From Erythroxylum novogranatense (lineage: Eukaryota > Streptophyta > Magnoliopsida > Malpighiales > Erythroxylaceae), in assembly GCA_029891385.1 (NCBI GenBank), contig CM057234.1:22182350-22246349 (forward strand): a stretch of DNA of 64,000 bases, in the 5' to 3' direction. Positions within the stretch are counted from its first letter, which is position 1. Every line of letters begins with the position of its first letter. The notes beneath the pieces are model-generated. The model made no database searches. It was not told the origin of the DNA and saw only the letters and a list, made by a program, of their open reading frames with translations. A program made the position numbers and the translations under genes. This document shows, piece by piece, positions 1 to 13,417 of this stretch.

Positions 1-216
1 CCAATTGGTCATTTAGAAACATGTCAGAATGCACATGTAACAATTAGAAGGTGCACAATGCATGTTCATGATATTCCCGGCCCTATTCTAATATTTTCCA
101 TCATAAAAATACGTATCTTTTTCCTACTTTCAAACCGAAATTCAAACACCTATAACTCTTTGCACACAATTCAGAAAATTACAACCCATATCTCGTTAGA
201 AATATCATGAAAACCT

Positions 217-1165
217 CTACAAGTTTCATGTAGAACACAAAAATCAATTTCACCCTTAAGGGTGTCAAAAATCCAATCAAGTTTCTGTCCAGTCAATGCC
301 TCTCAAAACAGTGCAGTATTTTGTAAAATCCATAACTTCCCATTTATTCAGTTAAAAATTATCAAATAAATACCAATAGAAGGATCAAGACAATACCTAC
401 AACGTTCATGAACAATATGAAATCAAATTCAATTTCGAAATAGGTCAAACAAATCAATCTAGAATCTGCCCACTGAATTTACCCAATCTGGACAGTAATG
501 TTTAAAACAGTATATCTCCTTGCAGAAATGTCAAAAAATTGCATCATTTATACCCCTGAAAAGCTCAAACAAATACTACACTTCTCATGAAGGGCTTAAA
601 AGCCAATTCCATCTCTAACAAGCTCAAAACTGTCATGCAAGTTACTGCCCTGATCAGTAGTTAATAACCTAATGTAGGTTCAGTTTTTGAAAACTCATAA
701 GTCCCAATTCAGTTATCCAAAATTAACATACTATATCTCATTTTCAATATAATTGATTCCTCTACAACTTTCCAGAAGATCATTTGTGCCAATTCAAATC
801 ACAAAAATCTCTAAATTTTCCTTTAATCACAATGCTCACAAAACCTACCCTGATGGCTAGGTTTCAACAAAATGCACATAACCAGTCAGCATTTAACAGG
901 TCATATCTCCCAATATACATATCAAAAAATTGCAAAATCAGTGGCAATGGAAAGCTAACATGATAGGCTTCAATTTTCATGAAGCCCAGTTTGACCAATT
1001 CCTCCTAAATTAATCTAGAAAAATTATCAAAACAATTAGGTCATCAATCCGGGTACTGTTCACACAGTCCACAACAGTAACTTTCCAAGACAAAATTCAA
1101 TCTCTTAAGGCTACAATTAGACAACACCTATTTCACAAGAAATCTTAGCCAATCAACTAAAGTTT
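217..1165 (-). repeat. Six-unit degenerate array in B LTR
   Basis: A recurrent block (CTACAA-like, then TTCATG, preceded by a GAAAGAT/AAATTGCAAA-like stretch and followed by CTAAGGGTGTCAAA- and CTGCCC-like stretches) has anchors near 217, 397, 576, 762, 968 and 1159. The spacings are 180, 179, 186, 206 and 191. The units are far diverged from one another but keep order and spacing. The other B copy shows the same array at about 20030-20990. Confidence 0.65.
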
Positions 1166-2559
1166 CATTTGGTCCAAACCTCACCTCATTTGCATAACCA
1201 AACAATTAGTTATGATCAAAACAGTACAATAGGTACAAAAATCAATTTTCCAGCTTTTTTACTAAACTTAGATCCTATCACTTCCAATGCCAATAACACA
1301 TCAATAAGCATCCAAACGGACAAGAAATCAGCTACTAGATCATCACTACTTTCACTTAGGCTAAGAGATAAAATTTGGCAGCACTTAACTCTTCATTTCC
1401 ATGCAAGAATAATCATCAAAATCAAGCTAAACCAAGTTAAAACACATCATTCATGCTAACTTCATCAAGTCATACACAAACATAACCTTATACCCAACAA
1501 CTCAAACTATAGGTTTCATGAATTCAAGACATCATAACACATATTTAATGAACAATAGTTCTCAATTAATGCATCAAACTACTAAGAAAAGAATATAATT
1601 AATCTCTACCTAAGTCAAACTTTCACATGAAGGTTGCTGCCTTGTTTCACAGTATCAACAGATTGCCTTTACCGCATCCACTCTTTACAAGGTTATAACT
1701 CCTTATACATAGGTCCAATGTTTTTCAAACTTTCCAGACCTCTAATTAACACATAACTTTACATTTCTTCTTTTATAACCACGATCTAATTCGGTCATTA
1801 AGGGCATTCAAATCTTCCATTTACAATCAGCTTTAACATGCAGTCACAAGTTGGACCCTGTCTGACTAAAAACCTTATAACTCATTCATTTCACATCCAA
1901 TTAAGGTGATTCCAAGTTTCATTTTCAATAAACTCATATGGGTATCACATATCCAAATCCGGTTTGAAAATAATTTAAATTGGATATATTGGGATTTTTA
2001 CAATCCTGACCTGTTTCTGTTCTCTTCTATATCAATAAGGTTAGGAACAACCTTCACTTATTCGGACATATCTAGCAGCATCCTCATCCAATTAAAATTT
2101 CCTCTTTACAGAACTTAGATGACACATTCTTGAACATTTCGTAAGAAGACCTCATCATCCAATTCTAAATCTAAGGTCCTCAAACAATTAACTTTCAGTT
2201 CTTATTTCAATCTCGCTGATGTTCTGAACCAGATTCAATTAGGGGCCTATTACTCTGATTTGGATCACCTTAAAATCTTGGAAACATTCATGGAGATAGT
2301 AGACATCCATATCTACAACTTCTATGTTTTGAGTTTCTCTAGATTCACAAGTTAAACAGCTAAAAAAAATTAAACAAAGGGAGCCACGAATCTGCCTTTG
2401 AAATCTCAAAACATCCCAATTCAAGTTAATCATCATTTTTGTTCAAATTAGCCATGCAATTAACCTTAGGTAACATCACAAGTAACTATAAACCATCATC
2501 TAAAAATATGATTTACCTAATCAAGCTCCCAAGCCTCAATCTTCCAAGTTTCTCCCACA

Positions 2560-2564
2560 TCTCT
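2560..2564. repeat. Target-site duplication of element A, left copy
   Basis: TCTCT directly precedes the TGTAGC end of A and is repeated at 14239-14243 directly after its other end. Confidence 0.95.
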
Positions 2565-2976
2565 TGTAGCACCCCACTCCCGCGAGACCCGAACCTGACA
2601 TCGACGGGGATATCCGAGCCCGCGACCCGCGAGGGTGGTATGCTAGAGCAGTGAATACAGTTTAAAAACTCATTATGATATTTTTCTTTTTGAAAACAGT
2701 CGAGTGCGCGGAAATAATAAACAGTTCGGGCCCGTGATACGAAAACCCTTTTCAGTCATACACTTTATCAAAGATCACATTTCAAAACAATATTTATCAA
2801 TTAGGGCCCTCAAACAATTCAGACTTATTTTTGCGGAATATAAATTTACACATAATTCAAAATGACACAAATGCAGACGTGAACTGATCCCGACTTCAAA
2901 CACCGACTCTCTTGCAGTAATCATACTCCCGTTCCACTAACGGGGTACTCTTCAATACCTGAAAAATAAATGCAAT

Positions 2977-3029
2977 GTTGGGTGAGTTTGCGAACTCAAT
3001 GAGAAACCATCATCGATGGTCCACCCAAC
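2977..3029 (-). other. Conserved two-hairpin junction (module 2)
   Basis: A closing stem GTTGGGTG/CACCCAAC (2977-2984 with 3022-3029) encloses a hairpin with loop TGCG (AGTT/AACT) and a perfect ACCATC-ATC-GATGGT hairpin (3006-3020). Homologous modules lie at about 10710, 19040, 44186, 51336 and 62362, with base changes on both sides of the closing stem. Confidence 0.6.
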
Positions 3030-3195
3030 GCATGCATATACAATCAATTCATATCATAGCATATATTAACACATTCCAATTAATCCCATGCATTGCCAAT
3101 TTTACACATATAAGGCGTATCGCCTTTCACACAAATCACATTTAATCATTCATATATATGATGCACATGTGACACTTTTCTATTTTCATTTCATT

Positions 3196-3418
3196 GTTGT
3201 GACCGTGCGCCTGAATTGTCCCAGTGACGGGCATATTGCGTTGAGCCTGAGGCTCTGATACTCGTTGGGCGTGATATGCCCTGATACATTGAGCCAGTGG
3301 CTATGTAAACATTAGATCAGAGGTCCTGTGCGTTGAGCTTAAAGCTCTCATATACGTTGGGCATAGCCCTGATCATCGAGCTGAAGCTCGAAATTACGTT
3401 GGTTCCACCGGTCACAAC
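3196..3418 (-). other. Hairpin array with closing stem (module 1), element A 3' LTR
   Basis: GTTGTGACCG (3196-3205) pairs perfectly with CGGTCACAAC (3409-3418). Between them are six perfect small stem-loops: GAGCC/GGCTC (3243-3255), GGGC/GCCC (3267-3281), AGCC/GGCT (3292-3302), GAGCTT/AAGCTC (3335-3347), GGGC/GCCC (3359-3369) and GAGCT/AGCTC (3378-3389). Most follow a CGTTG- or CATTG-like spacer, so the array looks like a diverged tandem repeat that kept its pairing. Confidence 0.65.
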
Positions 3419-6400
3419 TGTCATTATCTGATCATGCAATTATGCATGAATGCATATGCCTCGTTTTACAATAATTTGTGTCACAACCTAACACACTAGG
3501 TCCAATTTTGCATTTAACCAATTCACTTTCAATTATGCACATTTAACACTTCTATAACACATTCCAAATATTTCGAACACCTGTGGTTCGAAATCAATCA
3601 AAACAAACACACATAATCCTTCCTTAACTCTACATGGCAATCTTACATGAAATTAAACACATACAGGTTGAGAAACCAACTAGGTTACTCACCTATTACT
3701 TCCGAGCTAATTCCGGGAAGTCTCTGCTACGTCGGTCGATCGACGCTTCAATTGGGCCTCTATAAGAATCAGAGAATAAAACCATCACTAATTGTGCAAT
3801 CCGAACTAGTAATGATGCACATGTAGGTGTATAATGCATGTTCATGAATTCCCGGCCCTAATCTAATTTTTTTTTCATTAGAAAAAAATCCGTTTAAAAA
3901 TTTGAAATCCAATGGCGCTGACGGCGCTCAATTTGGACCTCTATAGGTCTCCAATTAAATAAAACAGTGAGTAAAGGCTCCGTTACCCGGGCCCACGTCA
4001 ATTTTCCGTCCACAAATTTCCAATTTTTCAAAAAATGAAATTAAATAATCAATGAATCCGATGCCTCAAGAATCAGGTCAATCGGACGTCGGACGGAAAA
4101 GTTATTCACGAAAGAAACCAAAATTCAAATAAAACAATTAATATATCTATATCTATAAGCCCTTACTTCCTCCTTTTTTCCTGTTTTCCAACCGAATTTC
4201 AATCCTCTATAACTTTTTGTACACAATTCAGAAAATTGCAAACCATACCTTGTTGGAAAGATAATGAAACCCTCTACAAGTTTCATTTAGACCATTCAAA
4301 TGAATTCCACCCTTAAGGGTGTCAAAAATCCCATGAAAACTACTGCTCACTAAAAGTCACTCAACACAGTACAGTATCTTGTAAATTCAGTAACTTTCAT
4401 TCTATTCAGTCAAACATTACATAATAAATATTCTCATCAAGATCACAATGTTATCTAAAACTTTCATGAATAACCAAAATCCCAATTAATTTACTAACTA
4501 GGTCAAATAATTCACCGAAGCATCTGTCTACTAAACTGTCCCAATCTGAGCAGTAAATTTCCAACCAGTATATCTCCTAGAAAAAATGTCAAACAAATCA
4601 ATACTTTATATCCCTGAAAAGATAAAATCTCAAAATTCAATTCTTCATGAAATAACCAGACTCCAATTCAGCCTTTAACAGTGTCAAATCTGTTATGCAA
4701 GTTTCTGACCTAATCAGCAATTAACATCACAATGTAGGTTTAAATTGTGAAAATCCATAACTCCCACATATGATTTCCAGAAATTATATGCCATACACCA
4801 TTTTCAAGATGAATGTGTCATATAAAACTCTTAAGTAGATTTCCAACACCAATTCAATGCACAAAAATTACTAAAATTCCTCCTAATCTGAATGTACACC
4901 AAATTTGACATTCCAGCTAGGTTTCATTCAATGCATAAAAACAGCCAACAATCATCAGTCCATAACTCCTAATAGAAATATCGAAAAATTGCAAAATCAG
5001 TGGAATTGGAAAGATAACTTAATAGGCTTCAACTTTCATTTAGTCCATTTGTCCTAATTCCTTCTCAATGAATTTATAAAAATTTAGCAAAACTATAGGG
5101 TATGATTTCGGGTACTGTTCATTCCAGTCAATAGCAGTAACTTTCCAAGACAAATTGCACCCTCTTAAAGCTAAAATTTGACAGTGCCTATTTCACGCAA
5201 AAATGTAGCTAACATCCCAAAGTTTAAGTGGCCACAAACCTCACCTAATTTTCATTCTTATACAATGAGTTATGATCAAAACAGTACAATCGATTAAAAC
5301 CCTAAATTTCCAAATTTGGTCCAATCTTAGTTTCTATCATTTCCAAGGCCTTTAACACATCATTAAACATCCAAAGGAACACAAATCAATTCTTATACCA
5401 TTCATACATGTACTAGGGCTAATACACAAAAATTGGCAGCACTTAATCTTCATTTCCAAGTAAAATCAATGATCAATATGCCATCAAAATCAAGTTAAAA
5501 CCATGCATCAATCATCCTACTTTCAATTCATAACCAACCCTAACCTTATACCCATTAATTCAAGCCATAATTGACATCAATTTAATGCATCCATAATCAT
5601 AATAAATACACTAGCCCTCCCATTAAAAGCTCCTAACTACCATGGCATTCAATTCCTAATAGAAACATCATTAAAACATCATATAAAGCTTAATTCATTT
5701 ACTTACCTAATTAGCTTCTAACCTTCACTTCTTTTCAACTCTTTGCTTAACTTTCTCACCACTTCCTCTAACACTTATGCAAGTGTAAGTTCTCCATGGC
5801 AAGACAACAACTTGGTTGCATGGAGAAGCTCTTAAGGTTTTAGGATTCTCTTAAAGAAGAAAGAAGAGAAAACAATGGAGAGGCCAAAGCAAGGAGCAAG
5901 TTTCGTGGATGATGAAAACATAAACAACCAAGTCCTCTTTTCATGCTTTTCTTAAGGCATAACCGTGTGAGGGAAGTGAGCAAACCAAGAAAGCCATTAA
6001 TTAGGCATTAAAAGAAGGGGAAAGGTGGCAAAAGGCCATTAGGCCAAATGTAAAAGTCAAAGAAAGGGTCTTTGACATAAATTAATCCAAATAAACATAA
6101 ATCTCCACCCAAAATTCGGTTCCTACTAATTTTAAGGGTCTCTTTATGGGTCCCACCAAGATATTTACTAGTTTAGTCCCAAATAAAAGTGGAAAATCAA
6201 CCGGTTCGTCACTTGGCGATTTTTTTTCGGTCCGGGAATTTTCTCCGAAAAAATTCAGAAAAATTCCTATAATTCCCATAAAATAGAAAACACATAAAAA
6301 CTCAGTCCAATAAAATTTTCAAATACAATTACCACATTAATCACAGTAAAATCTCATTTAGGCCCAATTACCGGGAATTATCATGAATGCATGTACAGAA

Positions 6401-6528
6401 ATTTCATGTGCATCATTGGTACTGTGTATCATTCCTATTATGCATGAACAGTACTAATTAATCCCTCTCAACCTCATCCTATGACCAATTTCCTATTTTA
6501 CCCTTCCAGTAGGGGGTGAGATGTTACA

Positions 6529-6542
6529 ATTCCCCCCTCCTT
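6529..6542 (-). other. Polypurine tract of element A
   Basis: The minus strand reads AAGGAGGGGGGAAT directly before the 3' LTR, the expected plus-strand primer. Confidence 0.75.
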
Positions 6543-9500
6543 ATAAAAAATTTCGTCCTCGAAATTTTCAATCAACAGTTCACTAAGGCAGTTATCAAAT
6601 GTCTCTACAAATTTCATATACTTTTCACTCAATGATTCATTTTTCGAAAGATCACCATAACCACACTCAGTCAGTTGTCCAGTCCCTTATTTGACCAATT
6701 CATTGACACTCATCATAGTAGACGCATTTAACAAGGCTATCAATTGGCGATCTTACAATCATACTATCTCACTTGCCATTTTCAGAGTAGCTATTACCTT
6801 TGGTTCCAATGCTATGATTCAATTCCTTATTTCCGAAACCGTTATCAATCCAATACTTTTTCTCGCTATACAGTCCAATATCTTTTTCTCCCCAATAACA
6901 TACAGACTAAGTCGTATCCCATGGAGTACATCTTTTCATGGTGATACTTACAATAACCTCCTTTATCTCGTCAGGGACGATTCACATTCCTTTGGTACCA
7001 ATACAATGACATTTAGCTCCATTTCACTATAACCAGTGATACTTTACCTAATGCAGTCATGCTTTATATCCCATTGACTCTCTGTTCAAATTCAATTCTC
7101 CTTAGACAATTTACTGTTCTAAAGTGTTAACGCACTTTATTCGGATATGCACTTTACTCTAGTTCATTTGTCCGATCCTGATCTACTTCAGCTAACCCAT
7201 GCAGTTTTTCTAAGTCCTATCCTTTGTTTTACCCATCACAGTCTCAAATCCATTATGGTCTTTGACTCCTGTTAGGCCCTGTGCAGTGTAGCAGTATATT
7301 CCTACAGTAAATCAGAACTCTATAACACGATCATAATCAAGTATTTGTCCTGTGGAACCTTTAAACCTATAAGCACTTGAATCTATAATCACTTCATTCT
7401 ATAGCCAAGTTATTCAATTTCACTTTTCGCATATGATTACTAGAATGTCTAGCTTCGACTGTTCAATTTCTTTGCTCATCAATTCCTTTGTGCAATCCCG
7501 ACATATGCTTATTATTTTTTTTCCATTCTCCCGATTACACTTGACTCTTCAGCTTCAGGATGGGAAACACTAGTTTGCTTCCTGAACTAGTAACCCTTCT
7601 TACCTCTATCCAGTATCACTAGATCTACAATCTCAATTTTTCAGTAACACTTCATAAATACCCGATAATCTACTTGACATTCTTTGCAAATCCCAATATC
7701 TGTAATTGATCTGTTCCTTGCAGCCTTATCTGTTCCATTTATGCCCATCTTTTTCCTCGAATAAACACAATGTATCCTTATAGGAATCTAAGGTCTCCAA
7801 GACTTTAAACAATTGCGATCATAACACCAATACTATTTATCAAAGTCAATTCAATTTATCTTATACCGTTTTAACATAATGTTTCAGTTCATCACACACT
7901 ACCCACTCTCCAAGGGTATGCTTATCATCAGTATCAAATTCCTCAATTATTCATATAGTTCTTTTTACTTTTCACTGTTTCAACACTATCAGAACACATT
8001 CCGTCTATAAACATAGTCACTACCATTCTCTTACCTCACATAATTCCCTATTAAGGTCTTGTTGACTTTACCATATATCATTCAACTTTTTCATTGAGTC
8101 CACAAGTAGTGTATTTGCAATCCCTTTATGAAGGTAACACTACATCACGTCATTGTCAGTTTCCCTTTAGGACTTCTTGTATCTACTCATTTTCTCTTTT
8201 TAATTGATTTCCTGTCATTCACATCGACATATGCCAATAACTAGTCATCCATACTTGGACTTCCATAAATTCCACTTCATTTGAGTATTTCACTTCGCAG
8301 TTCGGGACTATTTTATTCTTAGTTTCAAATCAAGATTTCTCAACAGTTCTGCATCACATATGGAGATCTATTCACTTCACATTGCAATAGAATCACCTCA
8401 AATTAAAATTCCACTTATATAGTTGGATACTTTACATTTCCGTACACATAATACAGATAACCTCAGTCGTATATTACACTTGTTATGTTTAAATCTCCAC
8501 TTGAGATACGACTCAATTTCACTTTTGATTTCGTCCGTACTTCTTTTCACTTGACCCTTAGTCTTGCTACCGTCATTATACTGTGCACGAAAGTCTCATC
8601 AGCCAATTAGTGTCCCCAATTGCTTTTCAATCATTCTTAACTATATGCACTATTTCAGTCAGAATAATGTTATGCCATAATTTAAAGATAAGAACATTCC
8701 TTACATTAAGGTTCCATGTGACAGTCACCTAAACACTTTCTTTAACACTTATTCAGTAATCTACACCTCAGTAGAACTTATTTCATTTTATCTGGAAACC
8801 AATTAGTAACTTATACAATCCAAACTTCCACAGAACTCCTTTCCATTTATGCTAATCCTCAAATAACTGACTGATACTAGAATCATTTTTCATTTCTTCT
8901 CCTACAGGTACACTCAGTCCTCCTATGTCTTACTTTAACCCATTATGAACTTTACACTTATCGCCATTCTAATCATTCACTGATCATCTCCTCTATGATA
9001 TATCTTTCACATACGTTTCCTTAATCATGATCAACCTTACTGTCCCATAGATACTCCCAATGGTAAATCGACTTAAATGCGACAACTCTTTTCATATTTC
9101 ACTATCATTGTTTCATTTTCCACTTATCATTGAACTATATAACTCATCATTTTATTTCCATATCCGTCACGTGCAAGCTTGACCTTGTAAGGTCATATCC
9201 ACTTGGCTTATACAATGTCATCTTCTTATTGCTTCGTATTTCTTTAATATCCTCAAACAATCTATAATAAGATATTCACAGTCCCCAATACATGACAAAA
9301 TCATTGTTACATCTCCACTGTATCTCTATCTATTTACCCATTCATTTATCATTTCTGTGTCCATATACATCTTTTCAACCAAATCCAGAATTTCCCGATA
9401 CACAATTAGTAGAAATCATCAGTCTGTCTTTTTCCCTTACGATTTTATCATACTGATTTCCAAACTCTTAGCACAATAGTCACATAACCATTTCAGTCTC

Positions 9501-9592
9501 AAGCTTATTTGGTCCAGATCATAACCATTTCACGAATTCATTTCAGTTTATCTGTACACTTTTATCTAACCCTTTCTACTTTTTCTCACTCT

Positions 9593-9643
9593 ACTAGGCA
9601 CTAGGCACTAGGCACTAGGCACTAGGCACTAGGCACTAGGCAC
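9593..9643. repeat. Heptamer tandem repeat ACTAGGC x7
   Basis: There are seven perfect ACTAGGC units plus two further bases. The equivalent part of B (near 17990) has no such repeat, so it expanded in A's lineage. It is not a telomere repeat. Confidence 0.95.
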
Positions 9644-10285
9644 CTTGCTCTTTCAGTTCTTTCAGTCCGAAGTAAACCGTTACAGTATAACCTTGTTCTT
9701 AGTACAATCTCGCTATCATCATTTGCCTATAATATCTACTGATATCTAACACGAATGCAGTGAACCAATATATGCCTGGTCGGACCATCTACACTTTACT
9801 CCGGGCCAATATTTCCCATTTCATGACATATACAGTCAAAGCTGTAATTACCTAATCATCCAGGACTTTTAATCTCACTTAGGCCTACTATAATCAGTAT
9901 GCTTCCCATATCTCTAGTGGACCTCTCCCTGTTCTAGACATATTCATTTTTCTATCACCACAATATTCCCATTTTAATCCGGGAATCCATTGATATCAAT
10001 TCTTTCCTTAATCCATCTAGGCCAACACAGTCATTCCAACCACAGTACAATATTAATCTCCTTATCCATTTTTCATTTTTCCTTTTCCAATTGTTTATAC
10101 ACTTTCAGGGGTTCACCCTCTAACACAGTCTCACTTTTCTCTCACTTATTCACTTGACACGTATGCACACGTAGGATTTCTACCCGTATGACTCAAACTA
10201 GGGATCAGTTGCTACGGTCTGCAATAACACGACTCAAATGCATGCACCTATGTTTGATCGTGCCCGGATACATTACGTACTCCGG

Positions 10286-10296
10286 GCTCGATACCA
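10286..10296 (-). other. Primer binding site of element A, one base short
   Basis: The minus strand reads TGGTATCGAGC, the initiator-Met tRNA PBS (TGGTATCAGAGC) with one base deleted. It starts 6 bases inside the 5' LTR. Confidence 0.8.
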
Positions 10297-10686
10297 CCTA
10301 AATGTAGCACCCACTCCCATGAGACCCAACCCGACATCGACGGGATATCCGAGCTCAGCGACCATGAGGGTGGTATGCTAGAGCGATCAATATAGTTTAA
10401 AAACTCATTATGATATTTTTCTTTTTGAAAAGCAAATGAGTCTTGCTGAAATAATAAATATTCAGGCCGTGATACGAAAACCCTTTTCACCATACACTTT
10501 ATCAAAGATCACATTTCAAAACAATATTTATCAATTAGGGCCTCAAACAATTCAGTACTATTTTTTGGAATATAAATTTACATAATTCAAAATGACACAA
10601 ATGCGGGCGTGAACCGATCCCGACTTCAAACACCGACTCTCTCAAAGAATCATACTCCCGCTCCACTAACGGGTACTCTTCAATAC

Positions 10687-13417
10687 CTGAAAATAATTGC
10701 AATGTTGGGTGAGTTTGCGAACTCAATGAGAAACCATCATCGATGGTCCACCCAACGCATGCATATACAATCAATTCATATCATAGCATATATTAACACA
10801 TTCCAATTAATCCCACATTGCCAATTTTACACATATAAGCGCGACGCCTTTCACACAAATCACATTTAATCATTCATATATATGATGCACATGTGACACT
10901 TTTCTATTTTCATTTCATTGTTGTGACCGTGCGCTTTGAATTGTCCCAAAGGGGCATATTGCGTTGAGCCCGAGGCTCGATACTGTTAGGCGTGATATGC
11001 CCTGATACATTGAGCCAGTGGCTATGTAAACATTGGATCAGAGGTCCTGTGCGTTGAGCTTAAAGCTCTCATATACGTTGGGCATAGCCCTAATCATCGA
11101 GCTGAAGCTCAGAATTTCGTTGGTTCCACCGGTCACAACTGCCATTATCTGATCATGCAATTATGCATGAATGCATATGCCTCGTTTTACAATAATTTGT
11201 GTCACAACCTAATACAATAGGTCCAATTTCGCATTTAACCAATTCACTTTCTATTATGCACATTTAACACTTCTATAACACATTCCAAATATTTCGAACA
11301 CCTGTGGTTCGAAATCAATCAAAACAAACACACATAATCTTTCCTTAACTCCACATGGCAATCTTACATGAAATTAAACACATACAGGTTGAGAAACCAA
11401 CTAGGTTACTCACCTATTACTTCCGAGCTAATTCCGGGAAGTCTCTGCTACGTCGGTCGATCGACGCTTCAGTTGAGCCTCTATAAGAATCAGAGAATAA
11501 AACCATCACTAATTGCGCAATCCGAACTAGTAATGACGCACATGTAGGTGTATAATGCATGTTCATGAATTCCCGGCCCTAATCCAATTTTTTTTCATTA
11601 GAAAAAAAATCCGTTTAAAAATTTGAAATCCAATGGCGCTGACGGCGCTCAATTTGGACCTCTATAGGTCCCCAATTAAATAAAACAGTGAGTAAAGGCT
11701 CTGTTACCCGGGCCCACGTAAATTTTCCGTCCACAAATTCCCAATTTTGCAAAAAAATGAAATTAAATAATCAATGAATCCGATGCCTCAAGAATCAGGT
11801 CAATCGGACGTCGGACGGAAAAGTTATTCACGAAAGAAACCAAAATTCAAATAAAACAATTAATATATCTATATCTATAAGCCCTTACTTCCTCCTTTTT
11901 TCCTGTTTTCCAACCGAATTTCAATCCTCTATAACTTTTTGTACACAATTCAGAAAATTGCAAACCATACCTTGTTGGAAAGATAATGAAACCCTCTACA
12001 AGTTTCATTTAGACCATTCAAATGAATTCCACCCCTAAGGGTGTCAAAAATCCCATGAAAACTACTGCTCACTAAAAGTCACTCAACACAGTACAGTATC
12101 TTGTAAATTCAGTAACTTTCATTATCTTCAGTCAAAAATTACATAATAAATATGCTCATCAAGATCACAATGTTATATAAAACTTTCATGCATAACCAAA
12201 ATCCCAATTAATTTACTAACTAGGTCAAATAATTCACCGAAGCATCTGTCTACTAAACTGTCCCAATCTGAGCAGTAAATTTCCAACCAGTATATCTCCT
12301 AGCACAAATGTCAAACATATCACTACTTTATATCCCTGAAAAGATAAAATCTCAAACTTCAATTCTTCATGAAATAACCAGACTCCAATTCAGCATCTAA
12401 CAGTGTCAAATCTGTTATGCAAGTTTCTGACCTAATCAGCAATTAACATCACAATGTAGGTTTAAATTGTGAAAATCCATAACTCCCACATCTGATTTCC
12501 ATAAATTATATGCCATACACCATTTTCAAGATGAATGTGTCATATAAAAGCTTAAGTATATTTACATCACCAATTCAATGCACAAAAATTACTAAAATTC
12601 CTCCTAATCTGAATGTACACCAAATTTGACATTCCAGCTAGGTTTCATTCAATGCATAAAAACAGCCAACAATCATCAGTCCATAACTCCTAATAGAAAT
12701 ATCGAAAAATTGCAAAATCAGTGGAATTGGAAAGATAACTTAATAGGCTTCAACTTTCATTTAGTCCATTTGTCCTAATTCCTTCTCAATGAATTTATAA
12801 AAATTTAGCAAAACTATAGGGTATGATTTCGGGTACTGTTCATTCCAGTCAATAGCAGTAACTTTCCAAGACAAATTGCACCCTCTTAAAGCTAAAATTT
12901 GACAGTGCCTATTTCACGTAAAACTGTAGCTAACATCTCAAAGTTTAAGTGGCCACAAACCTCACCTCATTTGCATTCTTATACAATGAGTTATGATCAA
13001 AACAGTACAATCGATTAAAACCCTAAATTTCCAAATTTGGTCCAATCTTAGTTTCTATCATTTCCAATGCCTTTAACACATCATTAAACATCCAAAGGAA
13101 CACAAATCAATTCTTATACCATTCATACATGTACTAGGGCTAATACACAAAAATTTGCAGCACTTAATTCTTCATTTCCAAGTAAAATCAATGATCAATA
13201 TGCCATCAAAATCAAGTTAAAACCATGCATCAATCATCCTACTTTCAATTCATAACCAACCCTAACCTTATACCCATTAATTCAAGCCATAATTGACATC
13301 AATTTAATGCATCCATCATCATAATAAATACACTAGCCCTCCCATTAAAAGCTCCTAACTACCATGGCATTCAATTCCTAATAGAAACATCATATAAAGC
13401 TTAATTCATTTACTTAC
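10687..13417 (-). other. Predicted LTR-internal intron, element A 5' LTR
   Basis: The donor is ATTAG|GTAAGT at 13417 and the acceptor ATTTTCAG|GT at 10687 on the minus strand, giving 2731 nt. This is the LTR that would make the leader, so this copy matters for expression. Prediction only. Confidence 0.4.
10920..11139 (-). other. Hairpin array with closing stem (module 1), element A 5' LTR
   Basis: The closing arms GTTGTGACCG (10920-10929) and CGGTCACAAC (11130-11139) are intact. Inner stems match those at 3196-3418, with small deletions in two of them. Confidence 0.6.

Larger units (their letters stand above)
1..2564 (-). repeat. Element B 3' LTR, first visible part
   Basis: Bases 1 to about 1854 match 19827 to about 21686 of the other B LTR almost base for base. 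The stretch 1855-2564 has no counterpart there because that copy carries a deletion. The piece contains the six-unit array and a splice-donor-like TTAG|GTAAAT (minus strand, intron side starting at 2516). No coding capacity is seen. The outer end of this LTR (about 1.2 kb) lies left of the window. Confidence 0.8.
2959..5706 (-). other. Predicted LTR-internal intron, element A 3' LTR
   Basis: The minus strand reads ATTAG|GTAAGT at 5706 and TTTTTCAG|G at 2959, giving 2748 nt. Both edges fit plant splice consensus. An alternative conserved donor, AG|GTGAGTAACC, lies at 3692. The same pair exists in the other A LTR. This is a prediction only. Confidence 0.4.
2565..6528 (-). repeat. Element A 3' LTR
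   Basis: It begins TGTAGC and ends TTACA on the plus strand, and is closely similar to 10303-14238 along its whole length. On the minus strand it contains a promoter-proximal part, a splice-donor-like site at 5706, a six-unit array (anchors about 4274, 4455, 4631, 4820, 5028 and 5216), a hairpin array (3196-3418), a second junction (2977-3029) and an acceptor-like site at 2959. Confidence 0.92.
6529..10302 (-). other. Non-coding internal region of element A
   Basis: It holds no convincing gag or pol on either strand. The plus strand is pyrimidine-rich. It aligns through its length with B's internal region (14957-18638), so the two copies share a non-coding core. It carries the PPT at one end and the PBS at the other. 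A plus-strand reading frame of 113 codons (6691-7032) has a homologous frame in B and is treated under findings. Confidence 0.75.

Noticed and set aside
1169..1459. A 96-codon frame in the B LTR
   Set aside because: It lies in non-coding LTR, and no supporting protein similarity is recognised.
2977..3029. Hammerhead ribozyme in the LTR (as in retrozymes)
   Set aside because: The junction has hairpins and GAAAC-like bases, but the CTGATGA and GAAA core strands are not in the required arrangement.
9593..9643. Interstitial telomere repeat
   Set aside because: The unit is ACTAGGC, not the plant TTTAGGG or a close variant.
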